Below the pieces are notes generated by a model. The model was given only the letters and a program-made list of their open reading frames with translations. It ran no database searches and had not been told where the DNA came from. Shown one piece after another: positions 18,541 to 26,769 of a stretch of DNA of 64,000 nt. Positions within the stretch are counted from its first letter, which is position 1, and each line of letters opens with the position of its first letter. The translations under genes were made by a program, and so were the position numbers. Source of the DNA: Bacteroidota bacterium (GTDB taxonomy: Bacteria; Bacteroidota; Bacteroidia; Chitinophagales; Chitinophagaceae); assembly GCA_016868855.1 (NCBI GenBank), contig VGFP01000003.1:1-64000 (forward strand), given 5' to 3'.

Positions 18541-19029
18541 CTATTTATGATTGTAGCAATCAGCTATGATTTGATCAACCCTTTCAGGTGTCAGGTGTTC
18601 CTTGTAATGCATACCCATTTGCATCATGGGTGCATAACCGCAGGCACCTAAACACTCTACAGTTTTCAGTGTGAACATGCCATCGGCAGTTGTTTCACCC
18701 ACACCGATGCCCAATTTTGATTTGATGTAAGCAATGATATCATCGCTTCCTCTCAACATGCATGGGCCGGTCTGACAAACTTCCAACACATGTTTCCCAA
18801 CCGGTTGAAGATTGAACATGCTGTAAAAAGTAGCCACCTCGTACACTTCAATGGATTCAATGGATAAAATGGAAGCTACATGATCCATGGCTTCAGCACT
18901 CAGCCATCCACCAAACTCTTCCTGTGCAAGATGCAAGAGTGGAATCAATGCACTTTTTTGTTTGCCTTGAGGATAGCGGGCAATGATTGCCTCTACTTCT
19001 TTCATTGTATGTTCACTGAACTTCACCAT
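18541..19029 (-). CDS. nuoE: NADH-quinone oxidoreductase subunit E (2Fe-2S)
   Basis: Thioredoxin-fold subunit of the NADH module carrying the N1a 2Fe-2S cluster. Ligands are Cys85, Cys90, Cys126 and Cys130 (VCQTGPC and CLGACGYAP). At 162 residues it has the usual length. It is 12 bases after nuoD and 11 before nuoF. Confidence 0.96.
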   Translation of the reverse strand: MVKFSEHTMKEVEAIIARYPQGKQKSALIPLLHLAQEEFGGWLSAEAMDHVASILSIESIEVYEVATFYSMFNLQPVGKHVLEVCQTGPCMLRGSDDIIAYIKSKLGIGVGETTADGMFTLKTVECLGACGYAPMMQMGMHYKEHLTPERVDQIIADCYNHK

Positions 19030-19041
19030 TGTTTAATATGT

Positions 19042-20268
19042 TTAGGCATCCATTTCACCAGCGATCAGATTGAGGCTGCTCAGTGTGATGATCGCATCGC
19101 TCAACATGGTTCCGCTAACAATTTCTTCGTATGCCTGGTAATAAATAAAGCAGGGTCTCCTGAAATGCAGACGATAAGGGGATCTTCCACCATCGCTGAT
19201 CAAATAAAATCCCAACTCGCCATTGGCACCTTCGATGCTGTGGTATACTTCACCAACCGGTATTTCTGTTTCACCCATCACAATTTTAAAGTGATAGATC
19301 AATGCCTCCATTTTTGTGTACACATCTGCTTTTGCAGGAAGATAGTAGGCTGGTGCATCTGCATGATAAACCTCTGCTTCAGTGCCTTTGAAAGATTGTA
19401 CTTTTTCATAGGCCTGTCGGATGATGCCAAGTGATTGCCATACTTCCTCGCCCCTCACCATGAAACGATCGTAATTATCGCCTGTTGTTCCAACTGGAAT
19501 GATAAAATCGAAGTCCTCATAAGATGAATAAGGCGCATGTACCCTTACATCATAATCGATTCCCGCAGCACGCAGATTGGGTCCGGTGAAACTATAGTTC
19601 AATGCACGTTCGGCAGCAATTGCACCATTGCCTTTTGTTCTTTCAATGAAAATTCTGTTGCGCATGAAAAGGTTTTCAAACTCTTTCCACACTTTTGGAA
19701 ACTCCTCCAGGAATTGTTCTATTTTTTGAAATGCGGTATTGCTGAAGTTTCTCTCAAATCCGCCGATTCTTCCCATATTGGTTGTGAGCCTGGATCCACA
19801 TACTTCTTCATAGATTTCATAAATCAGTTCACGGTATTGCATCACATATAGAAATCCGGTATAAGCGCCCGTATCAACGCCAACAATCGAGTTGCAAATC
19901 AGGTGATCAGAAATACGTGAAAGTTCCATGATGATCACACGCAGGTAGTCGACTCTTTTGGGCGTCTTGACACCCAACAATTTTTCGCAGGTCATGTGCC
20001 AGCCCATGTTGTTCAATGGAGCTGAGCAATAATTCAAACGATCAGTAAGTGTGGTAATCTGATAAAGCGGTCTTCTTTCTGCAAGCTTCTCAAATGCACG
20101 GTGAATATAGCCAACAGTCGATTCAGCCTTGATGATGCGCTCACCATCCATTTCCAGAATGTTCTGAAATACGCCGTGGGTGGCAGGGTGCGTGGGACCA
20201 AGATTGAGTGTGGTTGTTTGTTTTCCGAGTGACCCTTCAGGTAAAGCTATGTTTGCTTGTTCAGCCAT
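19042..20268 (-). CDS. nuoD: NADH-quinone oxidoreductase subunit D
   Basis: 49-kDa-type subunit that builds the quinone site with NuoB; it is derived from the [NiFe]-hydrogenase large subunit. The 408-residue protein carries LGPTHPATHGVFQNILEMDG near the N-terminus with the quinone-site His, then RVDYLRVIIMELSRISDHL, and a C-terminal IEGANGELGFYLISDGG and RPCFIYY. It is a separate gene, not fused to nuoC. Spacing is 17 bases to nuoC and 12 to nuoE. Confidence 0.97.
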   Translation of the reverse strand: MAEQANIALPEGSLGKQTTTLNLGPTHPATHGVFQNILEMDGERIIKAESTVGYIHRAFEKLAERRPLYQITTLTDRLNYCSAPLNNMGWHMTCEKLLGVKTPKRVDYLRVIIMELSRISDHLICNSIVGVDTGAYTGFLYVMQYRELIYEIYEEVCGSRLTTNMGRIGGFERNFSNTAFQKIEQFLEEFPKVWKEFENLFMRNRIFIERTKGNGAIAAERALNYSFTGPNLRAAGIDYDVRVHAPYSSYEDFDFIIPVGTTGDNYDRFMVRGEEVWQSLGIIRQAYEKVQSFKGTEAEVYHADAPAYYLPAKADVYTKMEALIYHFKIVMGETEIPVGEVYHSIEGANGELGFYLISDGGRSPYRLHFRRPCFIYYQAYEEIVSGTMLSDAIITLSSLNLIAGEMDA

Positions 20269-20285
20269 TGTAATTTTTTGGTTCT

Positions 20286-20789
20286 TTATCTTCCAAACAT
20301 TTCGTCGTCTTTGTCAATTCTGGTTTGATCTTCCAAAGGATATTCTTTGCGCAGTGGATGATAATCCATTTCATCGACATTCAACACCCTTTTCAGATTT
20401 GGATGTCCAATGAAGTTGATGCCAAAAAAATCAAACGTCTCTCTTTCCATCCAATTGGCACCGCTGAACAACCCTGTTGCAGTGAATGCATCAGGCTTTT
20501 CAATAGGCACAAAAATCTTCAACCGCAAGCGGGTATTTTCTTTCAAGTTGTGAACATGGTAAACAACCCCTAATTCTTTATTTGACTGATCAGGATAATG
20601 CACGCCGGTCAGATCGGTTAAAAACTGAAACCCCAATGTTGGTTCATCATGCAAAAAGGTCAGGACCTTCAAGTTGATAGAAGGATTGACTTCAAGCGCG
20701 AGTATGTCGGATGCATCATCCCATGAGATGATTCCATCACCAAACTGTGCATTCAGTTTTTCTTTGATATGGTCGGCGGAAATAGGCAT
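20286..20789 (-). CDS. nuoC: NADH-quinone oxidoreductase subunit C
   Basis: 30-kDa-type subunit of the connecting module. The 167-residue protein has the family segment ANWMERETFDFFGINFIGHP followed by RVLNVDEMDYHPLRKEYPLE. Length is usual for a stand-alone NuoC. It lies 15 bases after nuoB. Confidence 0.95.
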   Translation of the reverse strand: MPISADHIKEKLNAQFGDGIISWDDASDILALEVNPSINLKVLTFLHDEPTLGFQFLTDLTGVHYPDQSNKELGVVYHVHNLKENTRLRLKIFVPIEKPDAFTATGLFSGANWMERETFDFFGINFIGHPNLKRVLNVDEMDYHPLRKEYPLEDQTRIDKDDEMFGR

Positions 20790-20804
20790 GTGTTGTGAAA
20801 TGGG

Positions 20805-21392
20805 TTATTGTATACCGTAGGTTTCCAATAAGTTTTTGTATTGATTGCTGTGTCGTCTTCTCAGTGATTCATTGTGAATGAGGTCTTGGATTTTGAGTAC
20901 GCCATCAATGATTGCTTCAGGTCTTGGTGGACATCCTGGAACATACACATCTACCGGCACCACTTGATCGATTCCCTGTAACACAGAATAGGTATCAAAA
21001 ATTCCACCGCTGGAAGCACAAGCTCCAACAGCCATTACCCATCTGGGTTCTGCCATTTGCAAATACACTTGCCTCACAACAGGTCCCATTTTTTTGGCGA
21101 TGGTTCCCATAACCATCAGCAGATCACACTGACGTGGTGAGAAACCCACACGCTCAGATCCAAATCTTGCAAGGTCATAGTGAGAACCCATGGTTGCCAT
21201 GAATTCAATACCACAACAAGAAGTTGCGAATGGAAGGGGCCAGATGGAATTTTTTCTTGCCAATCCGACAACCTTGTCAAACGAAGTTGCGAAAAACCCT
21301 TCCCCCATGTGACCATCAGGCAGTTCAACCTGATTGATACCGCGGTCGGTAAAATCCTTTGGGTTCACATTAAATCTTACAGGCCTGGCCAT
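20805..21392 (-). CDS. nuoB: NADH-quinone oxidoreductase subunit B (cluster N2)
   Basis: Carries the terminal 4Fe-4S cluster N2, which reduces quinone. Ligands are the adjacent Cys59-Cys60 plus Cys125 and Cys154 (ATSCCGIEFMA, GACASSGG, VPGCPPRPEA). The protein has 195 residues. It follows nuoA by 56 bases; that gap shows no gene or clear regulatory site. Confidence 0.97.
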   Translation of the reverse strand: MARPVRFNVNPKDFTDRGINQVELPDGHMGEGFFATSFDKVVGLARKNSIWPLPFATSCCGIEFMATMGSHYDLARFGSERVGFSPRQCDLLMVMGTIAKKMGPVVRQVYLQMAEPRWVMAVGACASSGGIFDTYSVLQGIDQVVPVDVYVPGCPPRPEAIIDGVLKIQDLIHNESLRRRHSNQYKNLLETYGIQ

Positions 21393-21448
21393 AGTAGTTT
21401 TTTATTATAACACATGCACTTGGAACTTGTTTTCCAGGTGCTAGAAAT

Positions 21449-21865
21449 TTATTCTTCCCAATGCAATGCCCCTTTTTTGATGATGTAGATGAACCCAGCC
21501 AGAAAAAAACTGATGAACATGAACACCGCAAAAAATCCATCCCATCCCAATGATTTGAAGTTGACAGCGTAGGGATAGAAAAAGATAACTTCCACATCAA
21601 ACAAGACAAATAAGATTGCAACCAGGAAATACTTGATAGCCATCGGCTGACGTGCATTTCCAAATTGCTCAATACCACTTTCAAATACCTGCAGCTTGTC
21701 AGTAGTCTTTCTTTTAGGACCCAACAGCTGTGATCCTGCGATCATGATCGTTACCAAAACCACTGCAAATGCGATCTGTATGCCGATGGGGAGATAATCA
21801 CTTGCCTTGCTGATTGAGGCATTCTGTCCGAGCAAAGAAGACTGCAGAAAAATAGCCTTGAACAT
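21449..21865 (-). CDS. nuoA: NADH-quinone oxidoreductase subunit A
   Basis: Three-helix membrane subunit of complex I, first gene of the operon. I chose the ATG at 21865 (138 residues, MFKAIFLQSS). An in-frame TTG at 21886 would add 7 residues, but that TTG is part of the TAACTTTG promoter element and is unlikely to be translated. The family segment FESGIEQFGNARQPMAIKYFLVAILFVLFDVEVIFFYP is split here into ESGIEQFGNARQPM and LFVLFDVEVIFFYP, both clearly present. Confidence 0.94.
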   Translation of the reverse strand: MFKAIFLQSSLLGQNASISKASDYLPIGIQIAFAVVLVTIMIAGSQLLGPKRKTTDKLQVFESGIEQFGNARQPMAIKYFLVAILFVLFDVEVIFFYPYAVNFKSLGWDGFFAVFMFISFFLAGFIYIIKKGALHWEE

Positions 21866-21883
21866 CGGTTGAATTTGATGGCG

Positions 21884-21891
21884 CAAAGTTA
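21884..21891 (-). promoter_or_regulatory. -7 promoter element of the nuo operon
   Basis: TAACTTTG on the minus strand fits the Bacteroidota -7 consensus TAnnTTTG exactly and ends 18 bases before the nuoA ATG. The region 19-21 bases upstream is T-rich but holds no clean TTG -33 box. It lies just after the terminator of the upstream TPR gene, as expected for an operon promoter. Confidence 0.55.
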
Positions 21892-21926
21892 GGCAAATCA
21901 GGATGAAAAAATGAAGGTCCTGAATG

Positions 21927-21955
21927 AAAAAAGGGACAATTTAATTGTCCCTTTT
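21927..21955 (-). terminator. Rho-independent terminator of the TPR-protein gene
   Basis: A perfect 12-bp stem (21929-21940 with 21944-21955) and a 3-nt loop are followed on the minus strand by a T run. It begins 4 bases after the stop of the TPR gene and precedes the nuo promoter, separating the two units. Confidence 0.88.
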
Positions 21956-21958
21956 GAT

Positions 21959-23578
21959 TTATTTTTTTGGCGTTGCCGCCAGTGCTTTTTGGAGAATATC
22001 TCGGTTTTTGATGGCGTCCTGGTTATTGGGATCGATTTCGATTATTTTGTCTAGGTAACTGGATGCCAAAGCGAGATCTTTTTTAACATTTGCAGTGTAC
22101 CCAGCCAGGTAACCATAGGCCGTAATAAGTGTACTTTTGTTTTTTGATTTGTCGACTTCCGCAATGGAAATGAATTTCTCACAATCAGGTATGGCAAGAC
22201 CCTGCTCCATGGTAGAGTCAATTACAGAAAGTGATCTGAACGACCAGTAATGTCCGTATACCTCGTTGGGGAAGTTTGTTTTGTATACAGTGAATATGCT
22301 GTCAGCTGTTTTGAACTCACCTGCCTTGAAATTTTCAAATCCTGCGTTGTAAAGATCAACCTTGCTGACCCTTACATTGAGAGAAAGGACCTTGGTCAGC
22401 CAGAGCGCTGATTTTGCATTGTTGGATGATTTTTTGAAGAAGTCAGCCGCTTTCCTCGCGTAGTCCAATTTATTGGTGAGGGCTGTATCCGCATTGATGG
22501 CCTTCATAAAATAGTCATCCACTTTGGCCGGATCTGTTTTCATTTTAGCTGCATTCACTGCTGCGACATAAAAGTTCTCCGGATTCAATTGTTCAGCAGT
22601 TGCTTTTTGGAAAAATGTTTCCAATAAAGCCAGTGCGTTGGCAGAATCGTTGAGTTTATCATAACTGTATGCCTTCAATCTGTAGAGCCTTGCATCTGCT
22701 TTTTCACCTTGTGACTTCAACAAGGCGTCGGATTTTGCAATGGCATTCTTGAAATCACCTGCAGCAAACTGGAGACTTGCCTCTTCGTAGTCGAGTGCTG
22801 GACCCGGATCAGCATTTGTTTTGTACCTGTTGAAATAATCGGTAGCCTTCACCACATCTCTGAAGAAATAGTACACGTAAAGTTCATAAAGAGCTGGAGC
22901 AAATGAGGGATCATCTGCAATGGCATCATTGAATTTACCTAGGAAAATCTCTTTTTGTTCATTTCCTTGGGTGAGGTATACTTTTCCAACTTTATATTTT
23001 GCAACTGCTGACTTTGGATCTTTCAGCAATGCATTTTCATATGAAGAAACTGCACCACCCCCGTTCATGAGCTTCCGATACAAATCGCCCATGTAAACAT
23101 ATGCGAAGGGATCGTTGAAGTTTTTCAGGGTTGAAGCGAGTTTGATCTTTTCAATTCCATATGCAAAATCACCTCCATCTTCTAAGTTGGCTTTGCCGAT
23201 GGCAACGAGGATATTGGCATCTTTTGATTTGGTCAGAGAGATGGCTGTTTCAAAACGTTGTTTGGCATCATTGACTTTCTTTTCAGTCAATTCTGCTTGT
23301 CCCATTGCGACCAAGAGCAAAGGATTGCTTCCATTGGCACCCTCCATTCCTTTGCGCAGCACTTCGACTGCAGCTGAAGGATTTTTTGACTCAAAATGAA
23401 CCTGGGCAAGCCAATAAATAGATTCAGGATTGGTTGGAGCAGCAGCAACAATTTTTTCCATGGTTTCCTTTGCAGAGCGATAACGCTGATTCAATAACAA
23501 TTTTCTACCCTCCTGAACTGTTTGAGCAGTTACAACAGAAGTAAAAAACAGTCCAGCAATCACGAATCTCATTTTCAT
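21959..23578 (-). CDS. Exported tetratricopeptide-repeat protein
   Basis: A 539-residue protein with an N-terminal signal peptide (about 1-18, MKMRFVIAGLFFTSVVTA) followed by many TPR-like helical repeats through the whole length (for example PESIYWLAQVHFESKNPSAA, ALYELYVYYFFRDVVKATDY and a last one near ALASSYLDKIIEIDPNNQDA). TPR arrays mediate protein contacts; no catalytic motif is visible. It follows the PstS-like gene by 48 bases on the same strand, so the pair is probably co-transcribed. The function is unknown. Confidence 0.85.
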   Translation of the reverse strand: MKMRFVIAGLFFTSVVTAQTVQEGRKLLLNQRYRSAKETMEKIVAAAPTNPESIYWLAQVHFESKNPSAAVEVLRKGMEGANGSNPLLLVAMGQAELTEKKVNDAKQRFETAISLTKSKDANILVAIGKANLEDGGDFAYGIEKIKLASTLKNFNDPFAYVYMGDLYRKLMNGGGAVSSYENALLKDPKSAVAKYKVGKVYLTQGNEQKEIFLGKFNDAIADDPSFAPALYELYVYYFFRDVVKATDYFNRYKTNADPGPALDYEEASLQFAAGDFKNAIAKSDALLKSQGEKADARLYRLKAYSYDKLNDSANALALLETFFQKATAEQLNPENFYVAAVNAAKMKTDPAKVDDYFMKAINADTALTNKLDYARKAADFFKKSSNNAKSALWLTKVLSLNVRVSKVDLYNAGFENFKAGEFKTADSIFTVYKTNFPNEVYGHYWSFRSLSVIDSTMEQGLAIPDCEKFISIAEVDKSKNKSTLITAYGYLAGYTANVKKDLALASSYLDKIIEIDPNNQDAIKNRDILQKALAATPKK

Positions 23579-23626
23579 ACGTCGCAGTTTGTTTTTTAAG
23601 GGTTGTAAAAGTAAGAAATCATCTAT

Positions 23627-24553
23627 TTATTCCGAAACATTTGCTTTTCTTATTTGAAGGGCCATTCGGTCAGGTACAAGATACCCCCTCCGGAAGATTA
23701 ATTGCCCTTTCTCATGTGTTAAGAAATTGACAAATCCTTTGCCCAGTCCGGCGAAGTTCTCTTTCAGAACATAGTATATGCCCCGATTGAGTGGGTATCT
23801 TTTCAAGGCCATATTTGCCTGGTAAGGCCTGACATATACTTCCTCTTCGCATCTGGCGCACTGCAAGGCTGCCAATTTTACTTTTTTTTGGAAAGACATC
23901 TGAGAGGAATCCTCTTTGTTTCCGATCCAACTGACTCCAATAAATCCCAATGCATTGGGATGAGAAGCGATGTAATCAATCACCCCTTCGGAGTTCTGTG
24001 CAGCCATCACCTTTCCCTTCATGGGCTGGCCACGAAGGATGGAATCCATCAAAAAACGAACGGTGCTCGTTGCCTTCAATCCATCCATCACCAATTCATA
24101 TGAATATCCACTTGTTCCATTCAACATCGACCTGATATCTGAAACAGAAAAAAGAGAATCTTTGCAATTGTTATGGGTGATCACTGCCACAGCATCGGTT
24201 GCAAGTCGCCCATACAAGGGAACAAATGAAAGTGTGTCCTTGTAAAAAGGAACTTCCTCTTCTGTCAATCCCCTTGTTATAATGACCATCCGGATGCTGT
24301 CATTCAAAAGATCCTTGATGCATTCTGCTTCAGGCCTGTAATGCGGAATGATTTTTGCTTGTGGATGCTGCGACATGAAGACCTTGATCTGAGAATCAAT
24401 GATGGGTGCGAAACTTTCATCCACACTTATATGGATGGTACCTGTGGTAAGGGTATCATCGCCCAAAATTACTTTTGCTTTTTTACCACCTGAAGAACAA
24501 GAGATGCCAGCCAACAGTATGATGAATGAAGCAATGAATGAAAAATACTTCAT
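23627..24553 (-). CDS. PstS-like substrate-binding lipoprotein
   Basis: A type II periplasmic binding protein of the PstS/PBP-like family. I start it at the ATG at 24553 (308 residues, MKYFSFIASFIILLAG), which gives a lipoprotein signal with Cys19 (GISCSS); the longer upstream extension overlaps the preceding gene and lacks a signal. Family-like elements are GTIHISVDESFAPIIDSQ, ITRGLTEEE and the C-terminal YPLNRGIYYVL with GFVNFLTHEKGQLIFRRGYL. No pstCAB genes are nearby, so it may bind phosphate for another transporter or act as a sensor. It sits 4 bases after the small membrane-protein gene. Confidence 0.82.
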   Translation of the reverse strand: MKYFSFIASFIILLAGISCSSGGKKAKVILGDDTLTTGTIHISVDESFAPIIDSQIKVFMSQHPQAKIIPHYRPEAECIKDLLNDSIRMVIITRGLTEEEVPFYKDTLSFVPLYGRLATDAVAVITHNNCKDSLFSVSDIRSMLNGTSGYSYELVMDGLKATSTVRFLMDSILRGQPMKGKVMAAQNSEGVIDYIASHPNALGFIGVSWIGNKEDSSQMSFQKKVKLAALQCARCEEEVYVRPYQANMALKRYPLNRGIYYVLKENFAGLGKGFVNFLTHEKGQLIFRRGYLVPDRMALQIRKANVSE

Positions 24554-24557
24554 GTTA

Positions 24558-24788
24558 TTATTTTTTCGCTGCAAAACCTCTGTACAATCTGAATACACCA
24601 TAACAAAGACACGCAATACCAAAGATGGAAGAAGTCAGGGAATCAAATGCCAGTCCTTTGATCAGGTATTTATTCAACAGAAAAAACAATCCGGCTGCGA
24701 ACCATAAAACGCCCATGGCGTAATCATATATCACCTTGAAGCCTCTTTGACGCTTCTCTTCGTTTTCTTTGAAATTATTGGATATCAT
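24558..24788 (-). CDS. Small two-helix membrane protein, unknown function
   Basis: A 76-residue protein (start MISNNFKENEEKRQRGFKV) with a charged N-terminus and two hydrophobic segments at about 22-45 (YAMGVLWFAAGLFFLL) and 52-68 (TSSIFGIACLCYGVF), then a basic tail. An in-frame TTG at 24827 would add 13 residues, but it lies within a probable -7 element. Similar small proteins often precede PstS-like genes in Bacteroidota (recollection, not searched). Function unknown. Confidence 0.7.
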   Translation of the reverse strand: MISNNFKENEEKRQRGFKVIYDYAMGVLWFAAGLFFLLNKYLIKGLAFDSLTSSIFGIACLCYGVFRLYRGFAAKK

Positions 24789-24824
24789 AAATAGGTATGT
24801 GTTGCAATTTATGAAATCTCGCCG

Positions 24825-24833
24825 CAAAGAATA
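24825..24833 (-). promoter_or_regulatory. Possible -7 element for the small membrane protein/PstS-like/TPR unit
   Basis: TATTCTTTG on the minus strand resembles TAnnTTTG with one extra base and lies 36 bases before the chosen ATG. No -33 box is obvious. Confidence 0.3.
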
Positions 24834-24902
24834 GATGTCGCATCCTTTAATTTACTTGCATTTATGCTTATTGTTTTAAAAAATAAAATCACGCATTGCT
24901 GC

Positions 24903-24910
24903 TACATTTG
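24903..24910 (+). promoter_or_regulatory. -7 promoter element of the phosphatase gene
   Basis: TACATTTG fits TAnnTTTG exactly and ends 14 bases before the ATG at 24925. No well-spaced -33 TTG is seen. Confidence 0.45.
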
Positions 24911-24924
24911 CTCAAAATTGATCA

Positions 24925-25395
24925 ATGAAAGTGCTGATGGTATGTTTGGGGAATATCTGCAGAAGTCCGCTTGCGGAAGGTATTCTTCGGCACAAATGCG
25001 AAAAAATCGGATTGAATTGGCATATAGACTCAGCAGGCACCAATGGTTTCCACAATGGTGAGCCCCTACATTATCTATCTCAAAGAGTAGCAAAGCTAAA
25101 TGGGATTGATATTTCAGGACAAACATCCAGGCCCTTTCATTCAATGGATTATGAAAACTTTGATTTGATTGTGCCAATGGCAAATGACGTTTTGCATGAC
25201 ATCCAACAAATATCCGGCTTAAAGTTCTCTGCTTGCAAAAGAAAGCTGATGCTGGATTTCCTTTTTCCTGCAACCGCAATCGATGTTCCGGATCCATGGT
25301 CAAAGTCTGAGGCGGCATACCATGAAGTATTTGATCTGATCGACAAAGCATGTGATCGATTAATTGAGGAATATACATCCGTAAAACAGCCTTAA
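24925..25395 (+). CDS. Low-molecular-weight protein-tyrosine phosphatase
   Basis: Cytoplasmic phosphatase of 156 residues. The P-loop CLGNICRS has the nucleophile Cys7 and Arg13 (CX5R followed by Ser14), and the general-acid Asp is in DPW at 123-125. In bacteria these enzymes oppose tyrosine kinases, often in exopolysaccharide control, and some act on arginine phosphate; there is no kinase gene nearby to decide. It ends 9 bases before hisS. Confidence 0.93.
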   Translation: MKVLMVCLGNICRSPLAEGILRHKCEKIGLNWHIDSAGTNGFHNGEPLHYLSQRVAKLNGIDISGQTSRPFHSMDYENFDLIVPMANDVLHDIQQISGLKFSACKRKLMLDFLFPATAIDVPDPWSKSEAAYHEVFDLIDKACDRLIEEYTSVKQP

Positions 25396-25400
25396 CTTTG
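25393..25400 (+). promoter_or_regulatory. -7 promoter element of hisS overlapping the upstream stop codon
   Basis: TAACTTTG fits TAnnTTTG exactly. Its first three bases are the TAA stop of the phosphatase gene and it ends 4 bases before the hisS ATG, which would place transcription start at or next to the ATG. The nearest upstream TTG is 26 bases away, too far for an ideal -33 box. Confidence 0.45.
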
Positions 25401-25404
25401 CTGC

Positions 25405-26769
25405 ATGAAGCCCTCCCTTCCCCAAGGCACGCGAGATTTTTCATCTGCAGTTCTCAAAAAGCGGAATTATATTTTCGGAGTCATTCGAAACGTTTTTGAA
25501 TTGTATGGATTCGAACCATTGGAGACTCCCGCCATGGAGAACATCGAAACGCTCATGGGTAAATATGGAGAAGAGGGCGACAAACTGATTTTCAAAATAC
25601 TGAACAACGGACTCCATCTTCCTGAGAAGCATTCCAATGCACAGCGAGATTTTGAACAAGTATTGCAGGGAAAAACATCAAAAGGAATCAGCGAGCGAGC
25701 ATTGAGATACGACCTCACCATCCCTTTTGCAAGATATGTTGCGATGAACCAAGGACAACTGACTTTCCCTTTCAAACGTTACCAAATGCAACCGGTTTGG
25801 CGTGCCGACAGACCACAGAGAGGCAGGTACCGTGAATTTTATCAATGCGATGCAGATATCGCTGGCAGCAGTTCATTGCTCCATGAAATTGAACTTGCTT
25901 TGATATACTCAACTGTTTTTAACAACCTCCAGCTGCCTGTTGAAATTCATATCAACAACAGAAAAATTCTTCAAGCATTGGCTGAAAAATGCGGTGGAAC
26001 ATCACACATGATGAATATTACCATTGCCATCGATAAGCTCGATAAAATTGGGATGGATAAGGTGAAACAAGAACTGAGGGAAAGAGGACTCAACGAAGAG
26101 CGAGTTGCTCTTGTAGAGAAATATATTTCCATCAAAGGCGACAACCAAACTTCCATACAACAACTTTCAACCCTGTTGGGAGATATTGAATCCGCCAAAG
26201 ATGGCATCAATGAAATACTTGAAATACTGCAAGCAGTAAATCAAACAATGCCTTCCACCAAAATATGTGTATGTCCGTCGCTTGCACGCGGACTCAACTA
26301 TTACACCGGAACGATCTTTGAAGTGAAAGCAGTAGGTGTAGAGATGGGCAGCATTGGAGGGGGCGGAAGATACGATGACCTGACTGGACTCTTTGGCGTC
26401 AAGGGAATTGCTGGAGTAGGAATATCATTTGGTGTTGACAGGATATATGATGTCTTGGAAGAACTGAATGCTTTTCCTGAACATCTTCAGGCAGGAACAA
26501 CAGCATTGATTTTCAATACAGGTATTGATAAAAGTCATTTGATAAACGTTGCCAGCTTGTTGAGAAATCATCACATTTCCTGTGAAATTTTCCATGAAGC
26601 AGTGAAATTTGATAAGCAATTCAAGTATGCAGAAAAGAAGCAGATCCCTTTTATCATCATCATAGGTGATGAGGAATTGGCAAAAAATACTGTTACAGTA
26701 AAAAATTTAAAAACAGGAAAACAGGATTCAATTGCTCCTGCATCCTTGCCATCCATGCTCAGCCTTTAG
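25405..26769 (+). CDS. hisS: Histidine--tRNA ligase
   Basis: Class II aminoacyl-tRNA synthetase charging tRNA-His. The 454-residue protein starts MKPSLPQGTRDF, has motif 2 as QPVWRADRPQRGRYREFYQC, the histidine-binding signatures ARGLNYYTGTIFE and GGGRYDDLTGLFG, motif 3 GVGISFGVDRI, and a C-terminal anticodon-binding domain (about 370-454). Length is usual. Its 3' end overlaps the convergent rluA-like gene by 11 bases. Confidence 0.97.
   Translation: MKPSLPQGTRDFSSAVLKKRNYIFGVIRNVFELYGFEPLETPAMENIETLMGKYGEEGDKLIFKILNNGLHLPEKHSNAQRDFEQVLQGKTSKGISERALRYDLTIPFARYVAMNQGQLTFPFKRYQMQPVWRADRPQRGRYREFYQCDADIAGSSSLLHEIELALIYSTVFNNLQLPVEIHINNRKILQALAEKCGGTSHMMNITIAIDKLDKIGMDKVKQELRERGLNEERVALVEKYISIKGDNQTSIQQLSTLLGDIESAKDGINEILEILQAVNQTMPSTKICVCPSLARGLNYYTGTIFEVKAVGVEMGSIGGGGRYDDLTGLFGVKGIAGVGISFGVDRIYDVLEELNAFPEHLQAGTTALIFNTGIDKSHLINVASLLRNHHISCEIFHEAVKFDKQFKYAEKKQIPFIIIIGDEELAKNTVTVKNLKTGKQDSIAPASLPSMLSL

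Noticed and set aside
18880-19434. 184-codon plus-strand frame spanning the nuoE-nuoD junction
   Set aside because: Crosses two certain genes antisense and has Cys/His-rich noise composition.
24902-25444. 180-codon minus-strand frame opposite the phosphatase gene
   Set aside because: Shadow of a phosphatase with intact P-loop and DPW motif.
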